DNA of 64,000 bases, taken from Sphingopyxis jiangsuensis. GTDB lineage: Bacteria > Pseudomonadota > Alphaproteobacteria > Sphingomonadales > Sphingomonadaceae. A program made the position numbers and the translations under genes. Shown here one piece after another: positions 24,687-34,795 of this stretch (the stretch's first letter is position 1; the number at the start of each line of letters is the position of its first letter). Below the pieces are notes generated by a model, which was not told the DNA's origin, made no database searches, and worked only from the letters and a program-made list of their open reading frames with translations. Location of the stretch: the NCBI RefSeq assembly GCF_016734905.1, contig NZ_JAERPO010000001.1, positions 1 to 64,000 on the forward strand. The letters are read 5' to 3'.

Positions 24687-25865
24687 TCAATGCTTGCGCG
24701 TCAATTCGCGCATGGCATCGTCCAGCCCGGCGAGGCTGAGCGGATACATGCGGTCGTTCATCAGTTGTTTGATCAGCTTCACCGACTGGGTATAGCCCCA
24801 ATGCGCCTGGGGCACCGGGTTCAGCCACACCGCGGCGGGATAGACTTTGGTGATCCGGCCCAGCCAGACCGCGCCCGATTCCTCGTTGAAATGTTCGACG
24901 CTGCCGCCCGGATGGGTGATTTCATAGGCGCTCATCGACGCATCGCCGACAAAGATCACCTTATAATCATGGCCATATTTGTGGAGGATGTCCCACATCT
25001 GGTGGCGTTCGGACCAGCGGCGCTTGTTGTCCTTCCACACGCCTTCATACGGGCAATTGTGGAAATAGAAGAATTCGAGATTCTTGAATTCGGTGGTCGC
25101 GGCGCTGAACAATTCCTCGCACAGCTTGATGAACGGGTCCATCGAGCCGCCAACGTCGAGGAAAAGGAGCAGCTTGACCGCGTTGCGGCGCTCGGGGCGC
25201 ATCTGGATGTCGAGCCAGCCCTGCCGCGCGGTGCCGTCGATCGTACCCGGAATGTCGAGTTCGTCGGCCGCGCCCTCACGCGCGAATTTGCGCAGGCGGC
25301 GCAGCGCGATCTTGATGTTGCGGGTGCCGAGTTCCTTGGTGTTGTCGAGGTTCTGGAACTCGCGCTTCTCCCAGACCTTCAGCGCGCGCTTGTGCTTGCT
25401 TTCGCCGCCGATCCGCACGCCTTCGGGGTTATAGCCTGAGTTGCCATAGGGACTCGTCCCGCCGGTGCCGATCCACTTGTTGCCGCCCTGGTGGCGCTTC
25501 TGCTGTTCCTCGAGACGCTTTTTCAGCGTCTCCATGATCTCGTCCCAGTCGCCGAGCGATTTGATCGCCTCCATCTCCTCGGGCGTCAGATATTTTTCGG
25601 CGACCGCCTTCAGCCACTCCTCGGGTACATCGACCGGGTTCTGGCCATAGTCGGTAAGAATCCCCTTGAAGACCTTGTTGAACACCTGATCGAACCGGTC
25701 GAGCAGGCCCTCGTCCTTCACATAGATGGCGCGCGACAGATAATAGAATTGCTCGGGGCTGCGGTCGATCACCTCGCGGTAGAGCGCCTCAAGCAACATC
25801 AGATGCTCTTTGAGGCTGGCAGGGATCCCCGCAGCGCGCAGTTCGTCGAGAAAGCCGAGAAGCAT
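24687..25865 (-). CDS. CoxE-like VWA-domain protein
   Basis: A 392-residue protein of the VWA-containing CoxE family. The N-terminal half is helical (FLDELRAAGIPASLKEHLML). The C-terminal VWA domain carries the metal-site motif LLFLDVGGSMDP (DxGxS in place of DxSxS, which is common in this family). GTSPYGNSGYNPEGVRIGG is a typical linker. CoxE proteins work with MoxR AAA+ ATPases as metal-insertion or protein-maturation chaperones. The partner MoxR gene is at 27852-28697, separated by a chemoreceptor on the other strand and a GFA gene. Confidence 0.9.
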   Translation of the reverse strand: MLLGFLDELRAAGIPASLKEHLMLLEALYREVIDRSPEQFYYLSRAIYVKDEGLLDRFDQVFNKVFKGILTDYGQNPVDVPEEWLKAVAEKYLTPEEMEAIKSLGDWDEIMETLKKRLEEQQKRHQGGNKWIGTGGTSPYGNSGYNPEGVRIGGESKHKRALKVWEKREFQNLDNTKELGTRNIKIALRRLRKFAREGAADELDIPGTIDGTARQGWLDIQMRPERRNAVKLLLFLDVGGSMDPFIKLCEELFSAATTEFKNLEFFYFHNCPYEGVWKDNKRRWSERHQMWDILHKYGHDYKVIFVGDASMSAYEITHPGGSVEHFNEESGAVWLGRITKVYPAAVWLNPVPQAHWGYTQSVKLIKQLMNDRMYPLSLAGLDDAMRELTRKH

Positions 25866-26033
25866 GGCCTAGGGGTAGCCCGTCGAGATTGCCCGCGCAA
25901 TCACTTTACGTTTACGGAAAGTGGATAGGTAAGGCCCGCGGGCGTGCGGCATCGCGCCAGACTCCACCCGTTGACGCCGCATTAACCAATGTTCGGCATA
26001 GCTGCGCGATGGCACAGGGACGTGGGTAAGCCG

Positions 26034-27431
26034 ATGAAATTCGAACCGATCAACGCCAATACGGCGGTTCTCGACCAGTCCGTCGCAAGCGATTGCGGCG
26101 AGCTTGCTGTCGGGTGCAGTGATGCGGCGGGCCGCATCAAGCTTGCGACCGATCAGATGGAACGGCAGATTTCCGAGCTTGGGCGGCTCGAAGAATTTGT
26201 CGTCAGCCTTGAGGCGGATCAGCGCCAGATCGCCGATTCGACCGACGAAGCCAAGCTTCTGTCGGCGCGCGCTTGCGAACAGCTCGACGCCGGGGCCGAG
26301 CGCGTCAACAGCGCCGTCACCGAATTCCGCTCGGTCATCGACCTTGTCGCGCGCCTCGGAACGCATGTCACCAATTTCGCTGCCGTGATGGAGCAGGTGC
26401 AGCAGGTCAGCCAGTCAATCGAGCAGATTGCCAAGACGACCAACATGCTTGCGCTCAACGCCGCAATCGAGGCCGAGCGTGCGGGCGACGCGGGCCGGAC
26501 CTTTGCGGTCGTTGCCGCTGAAGTGAAGAAACTTGCGCAGAATACGCGCGGCGCGACCGACGAAATCCGCCGCAGCATCGGCAGCCTCGCAACAGAGGCG
26601 AGCGGGCTCGTTGCGGAAATTCAGTCGGGGGTCGAACAGTCGAGCCGCGCCGAGGCGCAGTTCGAGACGATTACCGACGCGCTGCACGATGCGACGCACC
26701 TTGTTGCCCTGCTCGACGACCAGAGCGACCGCATCGCGCAGTCGAGCGCGATGGTACACGCCAATGGCGCCAAGGTGCGCGAGGCGATGGACAGCGTCGT
26801 TGCCTCGGTGCGTGATAACAGCGCCACGCTCGCCGGCACGCGCGATTCGATCCTGTCGATGGAATATGTATCGAACAGGATGTTCAACGCCGTGATCTCT
26901 GCGGGCGTCTCGCCGCAGGATTCGGCTATCGTCCAGCTCGCCTCGCGTGTGCGCGACCGTTTCGTGGCGATTGCCGAAGATGCCGTGGCGCAGGGCGCGC
27001 TGACGATGGAGCAACTGTTCGACACCAACTATGTCCGCGTGCCGAACTCGAACCCCGAACGGTTTCGGACCAGCCTGTGCGATTGGGCCGATGCGCATTG
27101 GCGACCGCTGTTCGACGAGATCGTCCGCGAGCATCCCGAAGTGTTGATGTCGTCCGCCGGCGACATGAACGGATTTCTGCCGACTCATATCACCGATTGC
27201 TCGCGCGCGCCGACGGGCGATATCGAGCATGACACCCAGCATTGCCGCAACGGGCGTATCCTGTTCGATGCGACCGATGCCGCGGCAAAGCGCAGCACGG
27301 CACCCTTTTTCATGGCGGTTTATCGTCAGGAGGGCGACGGGACGAACTTTATCACCGTCCGCAATGTCTATATGCCCGCGACGATCAACGGCCGTCGCTG
27401 GGGCGACGTCGAGGTTGCGTACCAGCTCTAA
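26034..27431 (+). CDS. Soluble methyl-accepting chemotaxis protein
   Basis: A 466-residue protein from ATG 26034 ([11 protein letters not shown]); ATG 25989 is an alternative. There is no membrane segment. The central MCP signalling domain includes [20 protein letters not shown] and [18 protein letters not shown], the hairpin tip. The C-terminal 150 residues ([43 protein letters not shown], ending [13 protein letters not shown]) form the C-terminal sensor-like module seen in several alphaproteobacterial cytoplasmic chemoreceptors. It probably relays a cytoplasmic signal to CheA/CheW. No che genes are in the window. Its stop overlaps the convergent GFA gene by 4 bases. Confidence 0.9.
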   Translation: MKFEPINANTAVLDQSVASDCGELAVGCSDAAGRIKLATDQMERQISELGRLEEFVVSLEADQRQIADSTDEAKLLSARACEQLDAGAERVNSAVTEFRSVIDLVARLGTHVTNFAAVMEQVQQVSQSIEQIAKTTNMLALNAAIEAERAGDAGRTFAVVAAEVKKLAQNTRGATDEIRRSIGSLATEASGLVAEIQSGVEQSSRAEAQFETITDALHDATHLVALLDDQSDRIAQSSAMVHANGAKVREAMDSVVASVRDNSATLAGTRDSILSMEYVSNRMFNAVISAGVSPQDSAIVQLASRVRDRFVAIAEDAVAQGALTMEQLFDTNYVRVPNSNPERFRTSLCDWADAHWRPLFDEIVREHPEVLMSSAGDMNGFLPTHITDCSRAPTGDIEHDTQHCRNGRILFDATDAAAKRSTAPFFMAVYRQEGDGTNFITVRNVYMPATINGRRWGDVEVAYQL

Positions 27432-27847
27432 CGCGGTGCCCCCGGCGGGGGCGGTTGCGCCGGATATTGCTCCATCGCCGGATCGATCGTCGCTCCAGCA
27501 GGGGCATCGTCGGTCCAGATCGCGATCGTCGGTTTAAGCCCATGATCGTCGAGGAGGCCAAGCCGGACCGCGCGCATGTGCGGCCCCGCCGAGGACGCAG
27601 CAAAAAGCTGAGTCCCGCAAGCCGGGCAAAAGGACCAGGCGAGTTCGCGGCCGCTCGCCGCCATGCGGCGGTTCGACGCGATCTCGCCGGTCACTTCGAT
27701 GTCGGCGGTCAGGAAGATGGCGTTGTGCGTCGGCCCGCCGGCGGCAAGCTTCTGGCACTGCGCGCACCAGCATTGCCGCACGACCAGCGGTTCGCCGTCG
27801 ATGCGAATGGCAACTGCCCCGCAGGCGCAGTGGCCGCTATAGGCCAT
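27428..27847 (-). CDS. GFA/CENP-V family zinc protein
   Basis: A 139-residue protein of the glutathione-dependent formaldehyde-activating (GFA)/CENP-V fold. Zinc-ligand cysteines are in [15 protein letters not shown] and FCPACGT, the canonical two-site pattern. Members include Gfa, which forms S-hydroxymethylglutathione, but many homologues have other unknown roles. It lies only 4 bases downstream of the MoxR gene on the same strand, so it is probably in that operon. A proline-rich tail ends the protein. Confidence 0.88.
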   Translation of the reverse strand: MAYSGHCACGAVAIRIDGEPLVVRQCWCAQCQKLAAGGPTHNAIFLTADIEVTGEIASNRRMAASGRELAWSFCPACGTQLFAASSAGPHMRAVRLGLLDDHGLKPTIAIWTDDAPAGATIDPAMEQYPAQPPPPGAPR

Positions 27848-27851
27848 TGTG

Positions 27852-28697
27852 TCAGCCGCCCTGCCGCCGTGCCATGAACGCGAGCTTTTCGAACAGCATC
27901 ACGTCCTGTTCGTTCTTGAGCAGCGCCCCGTGCAGCGGCGGAATCGCCTTGCCGACATCGCGGTTTTGCAGAACCTCCAGCGGCATGTCCTCGGCCAGCA
28001 GCAGCTTCAGCCAGTCGATGAGTTCGCTCGTCGAAGGCTTTTTCTTGAGCCCCGGAACGTCGCGCACTTCATAGAAAATATCCATGGCGCGACTGACCAG
28101 CGTTTTCTGGATGCCGGGGAAGTGAACCTCGACAATCTCGGCCATCGTGTCGCGGTCCGGAAATTTGATATAGTGAAAGAAACAGCGACGCAGGAAGGCG
28201 TCGGGCAGTTCCTTTTCGTTGTTCGAGGTGATGACGACGATCGGTCTTTCCTTCGCGGTAATCGTCTCATCGGTCTCGTACACATGGAAGGCCATGCGAT
28301 CGAGTTCCTGGAGCAGATCGTTCGGAAACTCGATGTCGGCCTTGTCGATCTCGTCGATCAGCAGGACGGGGAGCTCGGGGCTGGTGAAGGCCTCCCACAG
28401 CTTGCCCTTCTTGATATAGTTGCGGATGTCGTGGACGCGCTCTTCGCCGAGCTGGCCATCGCGCAGGCGCGCAACGGCATCATATTCGTAGAGACCCTGC
28501 TGTGCCTTTGTAGTCGATTTGATGTTCCAGGTGATGAGCGGCGCGTCGAACGCCTTGGCAACCTCTTCGGCCAGCACCGTTTTGCCGGTTCCGGGCTCGC
28601 CCTTCACGAGGAGGGGGCGGCGAAGCATCGTCGCCGCGTTGACCGCGACCTTCAGGTCCTCGGTGGCGATATAGGCGCTGGTGCCTTCGAAGCGCAT
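27852..28697 (-). CDS. MoxR-family AAA+ ATPase
   Basis: A 281-residue AAA+ ATPase. Walker A is GEPGTGKT (residues 33-40), Walker B is VLLIDEIDKAD, sensor 1 is VITSNNEKELPDAFLRRC. The subfamily pairs with CoxE-like VWA proteins, using ATP hydrolysis to remodel or mature a target, often a metalloenzyme. The VWA partner is about 2 kb away on the same strand with an opposite-strand chemoreceptor between them. GFA follows after 4 bases. Confidence 0.92.
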   Translation of the reverse strand: MRFEGTSAYIATEDLKVAVNAATMLRRPLLVKGEPGTGKTVLAEEVAKAFDAPLITWNIKSTTKAQQGLYEYDAVARLRDGQLGEERVHDIRNYIKKGKLWEAFTSPELPVLLIDEIDKADIEFPNDLLQELDRMAFHVYETDETITAKERPIVVITSNNEKELPDAFLRRCFFHYIKFPDRDTMAEIVEVHFPGIQKTLVSRAMDIFYEVRDVPGLKKKPSTSELIDWLKLLLAEDMPLEVLQNRDVGKAIPPLHGALLKNEQDVMLFEKLAFMARRQGG

Positions 28698-28807
28698 GGG
28701 CGGAATGCCTTTCCCTTAACGTGAACGTCAACCGGGGATGGCATAGCTGCGCGCGCTTGACGGCGCAACCTCACATGCTTTGCAGATTTGGGCGCGCGGG
28801 CGCGGGG

Positions 28808-29479
28808 TCAGGGATGCGCGCGGCTGGCGGCGCGGGCCGAAAGCAGATCCCACAGCCCGCTGTGCTGGGCAATCAACTGCTGTGCGCCGAACATCATCGC
28901 GCGCTCGGCTGCGGGAGTTCCGCCGATGGCACCGGCGAGCCGCGCCGTGTCGCGGAGGTCGGGCAGCGTGCACCGCGGAACGGCCATTTCGAGCTTCTGC
29001 GCGCTGATGTCGAGCAGCACGCGGACCGTGCGCCAGTCGAGCGTCAGCGCGATGGCGGCACCGAGAGCGCATCCGTGGCGATCCGATTCCGCAAGCATTT
29101 CGATGGCCTTGCGCTGCGCGGCAACGGCGGCTTCGCATTGCGCCTGACCTTGCGTGCTTGGCACCGGGCCGGCCGCGGCGGCAATTTTCGAGAGGAAGGC
29201 GCGCTCGAGCGCGAAGGCGTTGGCGGCTTCGTCCATCCAGCGGCGCGAGGCGGCGTCGACCGCCTTGCGCGCGGCATTGTCGATGACGCCCGGATAGCGG
29301 CCGTGCAAAAGGCACAGGAAATGGACGGCATCGGCCAGGTTGCGCATCGCGTCGGGGCCGGTCGACAGCGCTCCGGCCTTGATGTGGGGATGCGCGCCCG
29401 CGCCTTCGCTGGCGACGAGCGAATCAAGCAGTTCGGCGACGCCGCGTGCCGGTTGCTTCGGCTGGATCGATGGGCTCAA
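28808..29479 (-). CDS. Hypothetical alpha-helical protein
   Basis: A 223-residue protein that I do not recognise with confidence. It is mostly helical and alanine-rich, without signal peptide or membrane segments. Segments such as DAMRNLADAVHFLCLLHGRYPGV and ERAMMFGAQQLIAQHSGLWDLL look ordered and conserved. Proteins of this layout are known to me as conserved unknowns in sphingomonads. Codon use resembles its neighbours, which supports it being real. It stands alone between the MoxR and PspC genes. Confidence 0.65.
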   Translation of the reverse strand: MSPSIQPKQPARGVAELLDSLVASEGAGAHPHIKAGALSTGPDAMRNLADAVHFLCLLHGRYPGVIDNAARKAVDAASRRWMDEAANAFALERAFLSKIAAAAGPVPSTQGQAQCEAAVAAQRKAIEMLAESDRHGCALGAAIALTLDWRTVRVLLDISAQKLEMAVPRCTLPDLRDTARLAGAIGGTPAAERAMMFGAQQLIAQHSGLWDLLSARAASRAHP

Positions 29480-29746
29480 TGCGAAATCCTTGGCCTGGGG
29501 CGACGAGCTTCAGCCGCGCCGATGAACTGTTGCCGTCAGCCATAAAGCAACGTCGTAAACGTCGCGTTTATGGGCGGCTGTGCTTTTCGTCAGATTCTGT
29601 TCCGACGCGGGACAGCAGACATTTCGGAGCGGACGAAATGACCCGGCAGGCCGGGGAGCCTACCGGGTCTGGTCGCTTTGGCGGGGGGCGCCATCGAGGC
29701 GGGGACGGGCGGACCAGGGGAGAGGGGATAGGCCGCCCGCGCCCTC
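29480..29746. promoter_or_regulatory. Intergenic region with a dyad and a terminator-like hairpin
   Basis: The 15-bp dyad TAAACG-TCG-CGTTTA at 29556-29570 lies about 77 bases upstream of the hypothetical gene and could be an operator. At 29641-29668, ACCCGGCAGG and CCTACCGGGT (9 of 10 paired) form a hairpin just downstream of the PspC gene, possibly its terminator. No gene was seen. Confidence 0.4.
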
Positions 29747-30043
29747 TCAAGCAGCGAGTGCGAGTTCCTCGGCCTTGTCGGCGGTCGGCGCGGTGCCCCC
29801 GACTTCGGAGAGCACCGGCTGTTCGGCGGCGCCCGCCTTGGCAGGGAAGAGCAGGCGCGAAGCGAGCACGATCGCGCCGAGGCCGAAATAGGCCGCAAAG
29901 GTCTGCACCGGAAAGAAGAAGAGCGGCGCAATGAACGCCAGACGCAGCCACAGGGGATTAAAGCCGAAATCCTGGCCCACGGCCTCGCAAATACCGAAAA
30001 AGGTGTCGCGACGGCGGAAGAGGTTGGTGGTTTCCTGTACCAT
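29747..30043 (-). CDS. PspC-domain membrane protein
   Basis: A 98-residue protein from ATG 30043 (MVQETTNLFRRRDTFFGICE). A short N-terminal stretch is followed by the PspC-type segment FFGICEAVGQDFGFNPLWLR and one or two membrane helices (LAFIAPLFFFPVQTFAAYFGL). The tail is acidic and alanine-rich. PspC proteins act in envelope-stress responses, but no pspA/pspB is adjacent, so a phage-shock function is not shown. The frame extends to 30115 without a better start. Confidence 0.8.
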   Translation of the reverse strand: MVQETTNLFRRRDTFFGICEAVGQDFGFNPLWLRLAFIAPLFFFPVQTFAAYFGLGAIVLASRLLFPAKAGAAEQPVLSEVGGTAPTADKAEELALAA

Positions 30044-30370
30044 TTTTGTCTTTCCTATTCTCGTAGCGGGCACCGCCCCGCGTTCGTGCCCAATGCTTCG
30101 CAAAGGGCGTGCCAATTTTTCTGAACGGCTGAATTCCCGGCCTTCTGGCGGATCGGACAGCGCTTCCGCTGGTCACCGATAGGGAAAATATCCCAATGGT
30201 CGGGAAGTGACGCCATCAGATCGTTGTTATTGTCATGGCTCAAACTCGAGGAAAGGTGGGGGAGAGCGCCGCCGTTCCGACGGACGCGCCCGACATAATG
30301 CGTCGGCCAACCGAAATGGGCGCCCGGTTAGACCGGACGCCCAAAAAATTCGACGAATGTCGCCCGAAGG
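30044..30370. other. Gene-free stretch between pspC-like gene and rpoD
   Basis: No coding region was supported. It contains the rpoD-proximal hairpin at 30318-30342 and presumably the promoter of the PspC gene in its lower half. Nothing else was recognised. Confidence 0.5.
30318..30342 (-). terminator. Candidate rpoD terminator hairpin
   Basis: GGGCGCCCGGT at 30318-30328 pairs with ACCGGACGCCC at 30332-30342 (10 of 11) across a 3-base loop. It begins 28 bases after the rpoD stop. The T tract on the rpoD strand after the stem is weak, while an A6 run on the other side (T6 on the rpoD strand) precedes it. Confidence 0.5.
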
Positions 30371-32383
30371 TTACTGGTCGAGAAAGCTACGCATTTTGCG
30401 ACTGCGCGACGGGTGCTTGAGTTTCCGCAGCGCCTTCGCCTCGATCTGGCGGATACGTTCGCGCGTCACGCTGAACTGCTGCCCGACTTCTTCGAGCGTA
30501 TGGTCAGTGTTCATCCCGATACCGAAGCGCATGCGCAGAACGCGCTCCTCGCGCGGGGTCAGCGAGGCGAGGACGCGCGTAACCGTCTCTTTCAGGTTCG
30601 ACTGCACGGCGGCGTCGACCGGAATGACGGCGTTCTTGTCCTCGATGAAGTCGCCGAGGTGGCTGTCTTCCTCGTCACCGATCGGCGTTTCGAGGCTGAT
30701 CGGCTCCTTGGCGATCTTCATCACCTTGCGGACCTTTTCGAGCGGCATCGACAGACGCTCGGCCATTTCCTCTGGGGTAGGCTCGCGGCCGCTTTCGTGG
30801 AGGAACTGGCGGCTGCAACGCACGAGCTTGTTGATCGTCTCGATCATATGGACCGGGATACGGATCGTGCGCGCCTGGTCGGCGATCGAGCGGGTGATCG
30901 CCTGCCGGATCCACCAGGTCGCATAGGTGCTGAACTTGTAGCCGCGGCGATACTCGAATTTGTCGACCGCCTTCATCAGGCCGATATTGCCTTCCTGGAT
31001 GAGGTCGAGGAACTGCAGCCCGCGGTTGGTATATTTCTTGGCGATCGAGATCACGAGGCGCAGATTCGCCTCGACCATTTCCTTCTTGGCGATGCGCGCC
31101 TCGCGTTCGCCCTTCTGGACCATGTTCACGACGCGGCGGAATTCGACGAGGCTCATGCCCGCGGCCTGTGCAATCTCGGAGATTTCGACGCGGATGCGGT
31201 CGACCGCGCCTGCTTCATTCTCGGCGAAGGCGGCCCATTTCTTGTCGATGCCGCCGACTTCGTCGAGCCAGTTTTCCTCGAGCTCGCGTCCGATATAATT
31301 GTCGAGGAAGGCCTTGCGCGGCACCTTGTGGCGTTCGGCAAGCCGCAGCATCTGGCCTCCGAGCGCGGTCAAGCGGCGGTTGTAACTATAGAGCTGGTCG
31401 ACCAGATATTCGATCTTGGTGCCGTGGAACTGGACGCTTTCGACCTGAGCGGTCAGCTCTTCGCGCAGCTTGTGATATTTCTTCTCTGACGCGGCAGGGA
31501 ATTCCTCGCCGCCCGACAAGGCCTCGAGCCGCGCGTCCTGCAGCTTCGAAAATGCCTTGAAGCTCTTGGTAATCGCGGCGAATTTCTCTAGAGCGTCGGG
31601 TTTGAGCAATTCTTCCATCGCGGCGAGGCTCAGCGTATTGTCTTCGTCATCGTCGTCGAAGCGCTCGCGCTTGCCCGACGTGCCTTCGCCATCTTCATCC
31701 TCGCCGTCGGCCGAGGGCTCCTCCTCGACCTCATCCTCGTCCTTGAACGAGACGCCGGCGGTCTTTTCGCTGATCTCGCCGTCGTCCTCGGCGCCCTCTT
31801 CCTCAAGATTCTCGGGCGCGGGATCTTTCGACAGCATCGCTTCGAGATCGACGATCTCGCGCAGCTGCATGTCGCCATTGTTGAGCGCGTTCGACCATTC
31901 GATGATCGCGTTGAAGGTCAGCGGGCTTTCGCACAGCCCCAGGATCATCGTGTCGCGGCCCGCCTCGATGCGCTTGGCGATCGCGATCTCGCCCTCGCGG
32001 CTCAGCAGCTCGACCGCCCCCATTTCGCGCAGGTACATGCGAACGGGATCGTCGGTGCGATCGACCGTTTCCTTCTTCTTTTCGATAGCGGGATTCGAAA
32101 CCGACCCGGTGCCTGCACTGACATCGACTTCGTCGTCGGGCTCGGCGTCGGTTTCTTCCTGCACATCCTCATCGCTTTCGACGATGTTGATGCCCATGTC
32201 GGAGATCGCCGACATGATGTCCTCGATCTGTTCCGACGACATTTCGTCCTGCGGCAGCGCCGCATTCAGCTCGTCATAGGTGAGGTAGCCGCGCTTCTTG
32301 CCGCGCGCGATCAGCTTTTTGACATCGGCTTCGTTGAGGTCGATCAGCGGAGCGTCGGTGTCGGCTTCGTTCTTGGTGGCCAT
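30371..32383 (-). CDS. rpoD: RNA polymerase primary sigma factor RpoD
   Basis: A 670-residue group 1 sigma-70 factor. Region 1.1 spans the N-terminal [20 protein letters not shown]. Region 1.2 includes [18 protein letters not shown] long acidic non-conserved region (about 190-245, rich in E and D) is typical of alphaproteobacteria. Region 2 includes [20 protein letters not shown] and [17 protein letters not shown]. Region 4 ends with [20 protein letters not shown]. It directs most housekeeping transcription. It is 23 bases downstream of dnaG, as in the macromolecular-synthesis operon of related bacteria. Confidence 0.98.
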   Translation of the reverse strand: MATKNEADTDAPLIDLNEADVKKLIARGKKRGYLTYDELNAALPQDEMSSEQIEDIMSAISDMGINIVESDEDVQEETDAEPDDEVDVSAGTGSVSNPAIEKKKETVDRTDDPVRMYLREMGAVELLSREGEIAIAKRIEAGRDTMILGLCESPLTFNAIIEWSNALNNGDMQLREIVDLEAMLSKDPAPENLEEEGAEDDGEISEKTAGVSFKDEDEVEEEPSADGEDEDGEGTSGKRERFDDDDEDNTLSLAAMEELLKPDALEKFAAITKSFKAFSKLQDARLEALSGGEEFPAASEKKYHKLREELTAQVESVQFHGTKIEYLVDQLYSYNRRLTALGGQMLRLAERHKVPRKAFLDNYIGRELEENWLDEVGGIDKKWAAFAENEAGAVDRIRVEISEIAQAAGMSLVEFRRVVNMVQKGEREARIAKKEMVEANLRLVISIAKKYTNRGLQFLDLIQEGNIGLMKAVDKFEYRRGYKFSTYATWWIRQAITRSIADQARTIRIPVHMIETINKLVRCSRQFLHESGREPTPEEMAERLSMPLEKVRKVMKIAKEPISLETPIGDEEDSHLGDFIEDKNAVIPVDAAVQSNLKETVTRVLASLTPREERVLRMRFGIGMNTDHTLEEVGQQFSVTRERIRQIEAKALRKLKHPSRSRKMRSFLDQ

Positions 32384-32406
32384 TCTGTTTCCTTGCCTTG
32401 GGGCAA

Positions 32407-34302
32407 TTAATTCATAGTCGAGCCGTGGCTGCTGTCGGACAGCGCGGCCAAACGGCGGGTCAAATCCTCATCCAAAGCGCGCAGCTTTTGCTGCCGCGCC
32501 AGGCCTTCGTCGTCCATCGTGCGCTGGAAATCCGCAGTCGCCTCGGCCAGCCGGGCACGGATTTCAGGCTGCGTCACCAGCACGCCGATATATTCGTCAA
32601 GGTCGCGAAGCGCGGATTCGCGCGCCGCCGCGGCCCCTTCGCCCTCTTCAAGCCGTCGATTGAACGAGAAGTGCATTCCATCGGCTCTGAGCAATGTCAT
32701 CGCCCTATTATACACCTTCATGGGCTCCAATATGGCAAGCAACCCCTCGCAATCAAGCCCTTCCTCGGCATTTGCGATGTCAAGCATCGCGGCGAGCAAT
32801 TCTGCGTCGCCAGGGTCGGGGATTGCGAGCCGCACCAGAGCCTCCTCGTTACGGCGAATCGCCTGCGGATGGCGCAACAAGCCCCCGATCAGCGCCGCGG
32901 CATAGGGCGCGGCGATTCCTGCCTGCCCGATCGAACGCGTTTCCTCGGCCGGAGGTTGCAACCGTGGGTCGGGGGCGAAGCGCCGGCCGCCGCCGCGCGC
33001 GCCCTGCGGCGCCCAGGGGACGCGCGGCCCGCGGTCGGGGCGTCGACGCGCGAAGAGCGCATCGAGCTTTTCGCGAAACGCCTCGCGATAATGGTGGCGC
33101 ACATCGGTATCCTCGATCGCGTCGGCGTGAGCAAGCAGGCGCGATTTGAGCGCGGCGCGCTCCTCGGGCGTCGCGAGCGGTCCGGCGGCGACCTCGTGCG
33201 CCCATAGTCGCTCGACGAGCGGCTGCGCGCTCTCGAGGATCGCCTCGAACGCGTCGGCGCCCTTGGCGCGTACCAGATCGTCGGGGTCCTGCCCGGCGGG
33301 AAGCGTCGCGAAGGCAAGGCTGAAACCGGGGCGCAGCAGCGGCAGCGCACGCGTCGCGGCGCGCATCGCCGCCTTTTGACCCGCCGCATCGCCGTCGAAG
33401 CAGAGGAGCGGCACGGGCACCATCCGCCAAAGCAGCCCCAGCTGATTTTCGGTGAGCGCGGTGCCGAGGGGCGCGACGGCGTCGTCGATCCCCGCTTCGG
33501 CAAGCGCGACCACGTCCATATAGCCCTCGACGACGATGATGCGGTTCGTCCGGCGGGTGACGGGGCTTGCCTTGTCGAGGTTGAAGAGCGTGCGCCCCTT
33601 GTCGAACAGCGGCGTGTCGGGCGAGTTCAGATATTTGGGCTCGCCGTCACCGAGGATGCGGCCGCCAAAGGCGATCACGCGCCCGCGCGCGTCGCAGATC
33701 GGGATCATCAGGCGGCCGCGAAAGCGGTCGTAAGGCTCTTTGTCATCGACCGCGATCAGCATCCCCGCCTCGACAAGCATCGCGGTCGGAAATTTCTTGA
33801 GCGCCTCTTTCAGCGCGCTGCGGCTATCGGGGGCAAGGCCGAAGCCAAACGCCTTGCGCGTCGCCTCCGAAATGCCGCGTCGCGCCAGATAATCGCGCGC
33901 CGGGGCGCCGTTGCTGCTCTCGAGCTGCTGCGCGAACCAGTCGGCGGCGGCCTGCACGACATCGCGCAGGCTCGCTTGAGCCTCGGCCTTTTTCGCGGCG
34001 CGCGGGTCGGGAGCGGGGACGTCCATCCCGGCCTCGGCGGCAAGCTCCTTTACCGCGTCCATGAAACCGAGCCCCCGCTGCTCGGTCATCCAGCGAATCG
34101 CATCGCCATGCGCGCCGCAGCCGAAGCAGTGATAGAAGCCCTTTTCGTCGTTGATCGTGAAGCTGGGCGTCTTCTCGTTATGGAAGGGGCAGCACGCCTT
34201 ATACTCGCGACCGGCGCGCGTGATCTTCACCGTGCGGCCGATGAGGGTCGACAAGGTGATGCGCGCGCGCAATTCGTCCAGCCATTGGGGGGTGAGGGTC
34301 AC
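32407..34302 (-). CDS. dnaG: DNA primase
   Basis: A 631-residue primase that makes RNA primers at replication forks. The zinc-binding domain has [12 protein letters not shown] and CFGCGAHGD. The RNA-polymerase basic motif and the TOPRIM domain ([17 protein letters not shown], then [11 protein letters not shown]) are intact. The start is GTG 34302 ([11 protein letters not shown]), which matches the usual primase N-terminus; the frame up to 34344 lies in the preceding cassette. The GGAGGGGAG ribosome-binding site 4-5 bases upstream lies mostly inside a 36-base repeat arm. The stop of the DUF559 frame overlaps the GTG (GTGA). Confidence 0.97.
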   Translation of the reverse strand: MTLTPQWLDELRARITLSTLIGRTVKITRAGREYKACCPFHNEKTPSFTINDEKGFYHCFGCGAHGDAIRWMTEQRGLGFMDAVKELAAEAGMDVPAPDPRAAKKAEAQASLRDVVQAAADWFAQQLESSNGAPARDYLARRGISEATRKAFGFGLAPDSRSALKEALKKFPTAMLVEAGMLIAVDDKEPYDRFRGRLMIPICDARGRVIAFGGRILGDGEPKYLNSPDTPLFDKGRTLFNLDKASPVTRRTNRIIVVEGYMDVVALAEAGIDDAVAPLGTALTENQLGLLWRMVPVPLLCFDGDAAGQKAAMRAATRALPLLRPGFSLAFATLPAGQDPDDLVRAKGADAFEAILESAQPLVERLWAHEVAAGPLATPEERAALKSRLLAHADAIEDTDVRHHYREAFREKLDALFARRRPDRGPRVPWAPQGARGGGRRFAPDPRLQPPAEETRSIGQAGIAAPYAAALIGGLLRHPQAIRRNEEALVRLAIPDPGDAELLAAMLDIANAEEGLDCEGLLAILEPMKVYNRAMTLLRADGMHFSFNRRLEEGEGAAAARESALRDLDEYIGVLVTQPEIRARLAEATADFQRTMDDEGLARQQKLRALDEDLTRRLAALSDSSHGSTMN

Positions 34303-34687
34303 GGTACTCCCCTCCCGCTTGCGGGAGGAGTCGGGGGAGGGCATGTGGCTAGCACGCGCTCGATCTCGCGCACGACCCCATCGATCCGTTCTAGCACATC
34401 ATTGTTCCAGAACCGGATCACTCGATATCCCCGTGCTTGCAAATAGGAGTGCGCGCTTTGTCGCTGGCTACATCAAGCGCGTGCTGGCCGCCATCGACTT
34501 CAATCACAAGTTTGGCGCTGCGCGATACGAAGTCGCAGATGAACGGGCCGATCGGGAATTGGCGATTGAAGCGGACACCCCGGACTTTACGGGCGCTTAA
34601 CTGTGCCCATAGCTTCCGTTCGGCGTCGGTCGCGTTGAGTCTCAACTCGCGGGAATTTGCGGTCGCTCGTTTGTAGCCCTTGTCCAA
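34299..34687 (-). pseudogene. DUF559 nuclease-like gene, single-base frameshift
   Basis: The first part (from TTG 34687) reads LRLNATDAERKLWAQLSARK, then FNRQFPIGPFICDF and LVIEVDGGQH, the DUF559 core related to Vsr-like PD-(D/E)xK nucleases. After about residue 81 the frame goes wrong and stops near 34418. In another frame the expected end follows at once: LQARGYRVIRFWNNDVLERI, running to a TGA at 34299-34301. Loss of one base near 34445-34455 explains this. The intact version would have been about 129 residues and coupled to dnaG by a GTGA overlap. A sequencing error is the alternative. It is flanked by 36-base inverted repeats. Confidence 0.8.
34307..34342. repeat. 36-base terminal inverted repeat, dnaG-side copy
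   Basis: This copy matches the reverse complement of 34692-34727 at 35 of 36 positions. Each copy has an inner palindrome, CTCCCGC-TT-GCGGGAG. It overlaps the 3' end of the DUF559 frame, and its end supplies most of the dnaG ribosome-binding site. Confidence 0.85.
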
Positions 34688-34691
34688 ACAG

Positions 34692-34727
34692 GCCCTCCCC
34701 CGACCCCTCCCGCAAGCGGGAGGGGAG
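34692..34727. repeat. 36-base terminal inverted repeat, yqeY-side copy
   Basis: This is the second arm, 4 bases upstream of the DUF559 start codon. It is inverted relative to 34307-34342 with one mismatch. The two arms bound a 421-base unit containing only the DUF559 gene. Confidence 0.85.
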
Positions 34728-34795
34728 AAATATGCGCTCGCGGCCCAGCCAATCCCTCTCCTGCGGGCGGGGGGCTAGGGCAGGGCATGTCCCCT

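Noticed and set aside
24687..28697. MoxR/VWA genes as an anti-phage ternary system
   Set aside because: The ATPase and VWA proteins are of the common CoxE-associated type and lack a third nuclease or protease effector partner; the intervening genes are a chemoreceptor and GFA.
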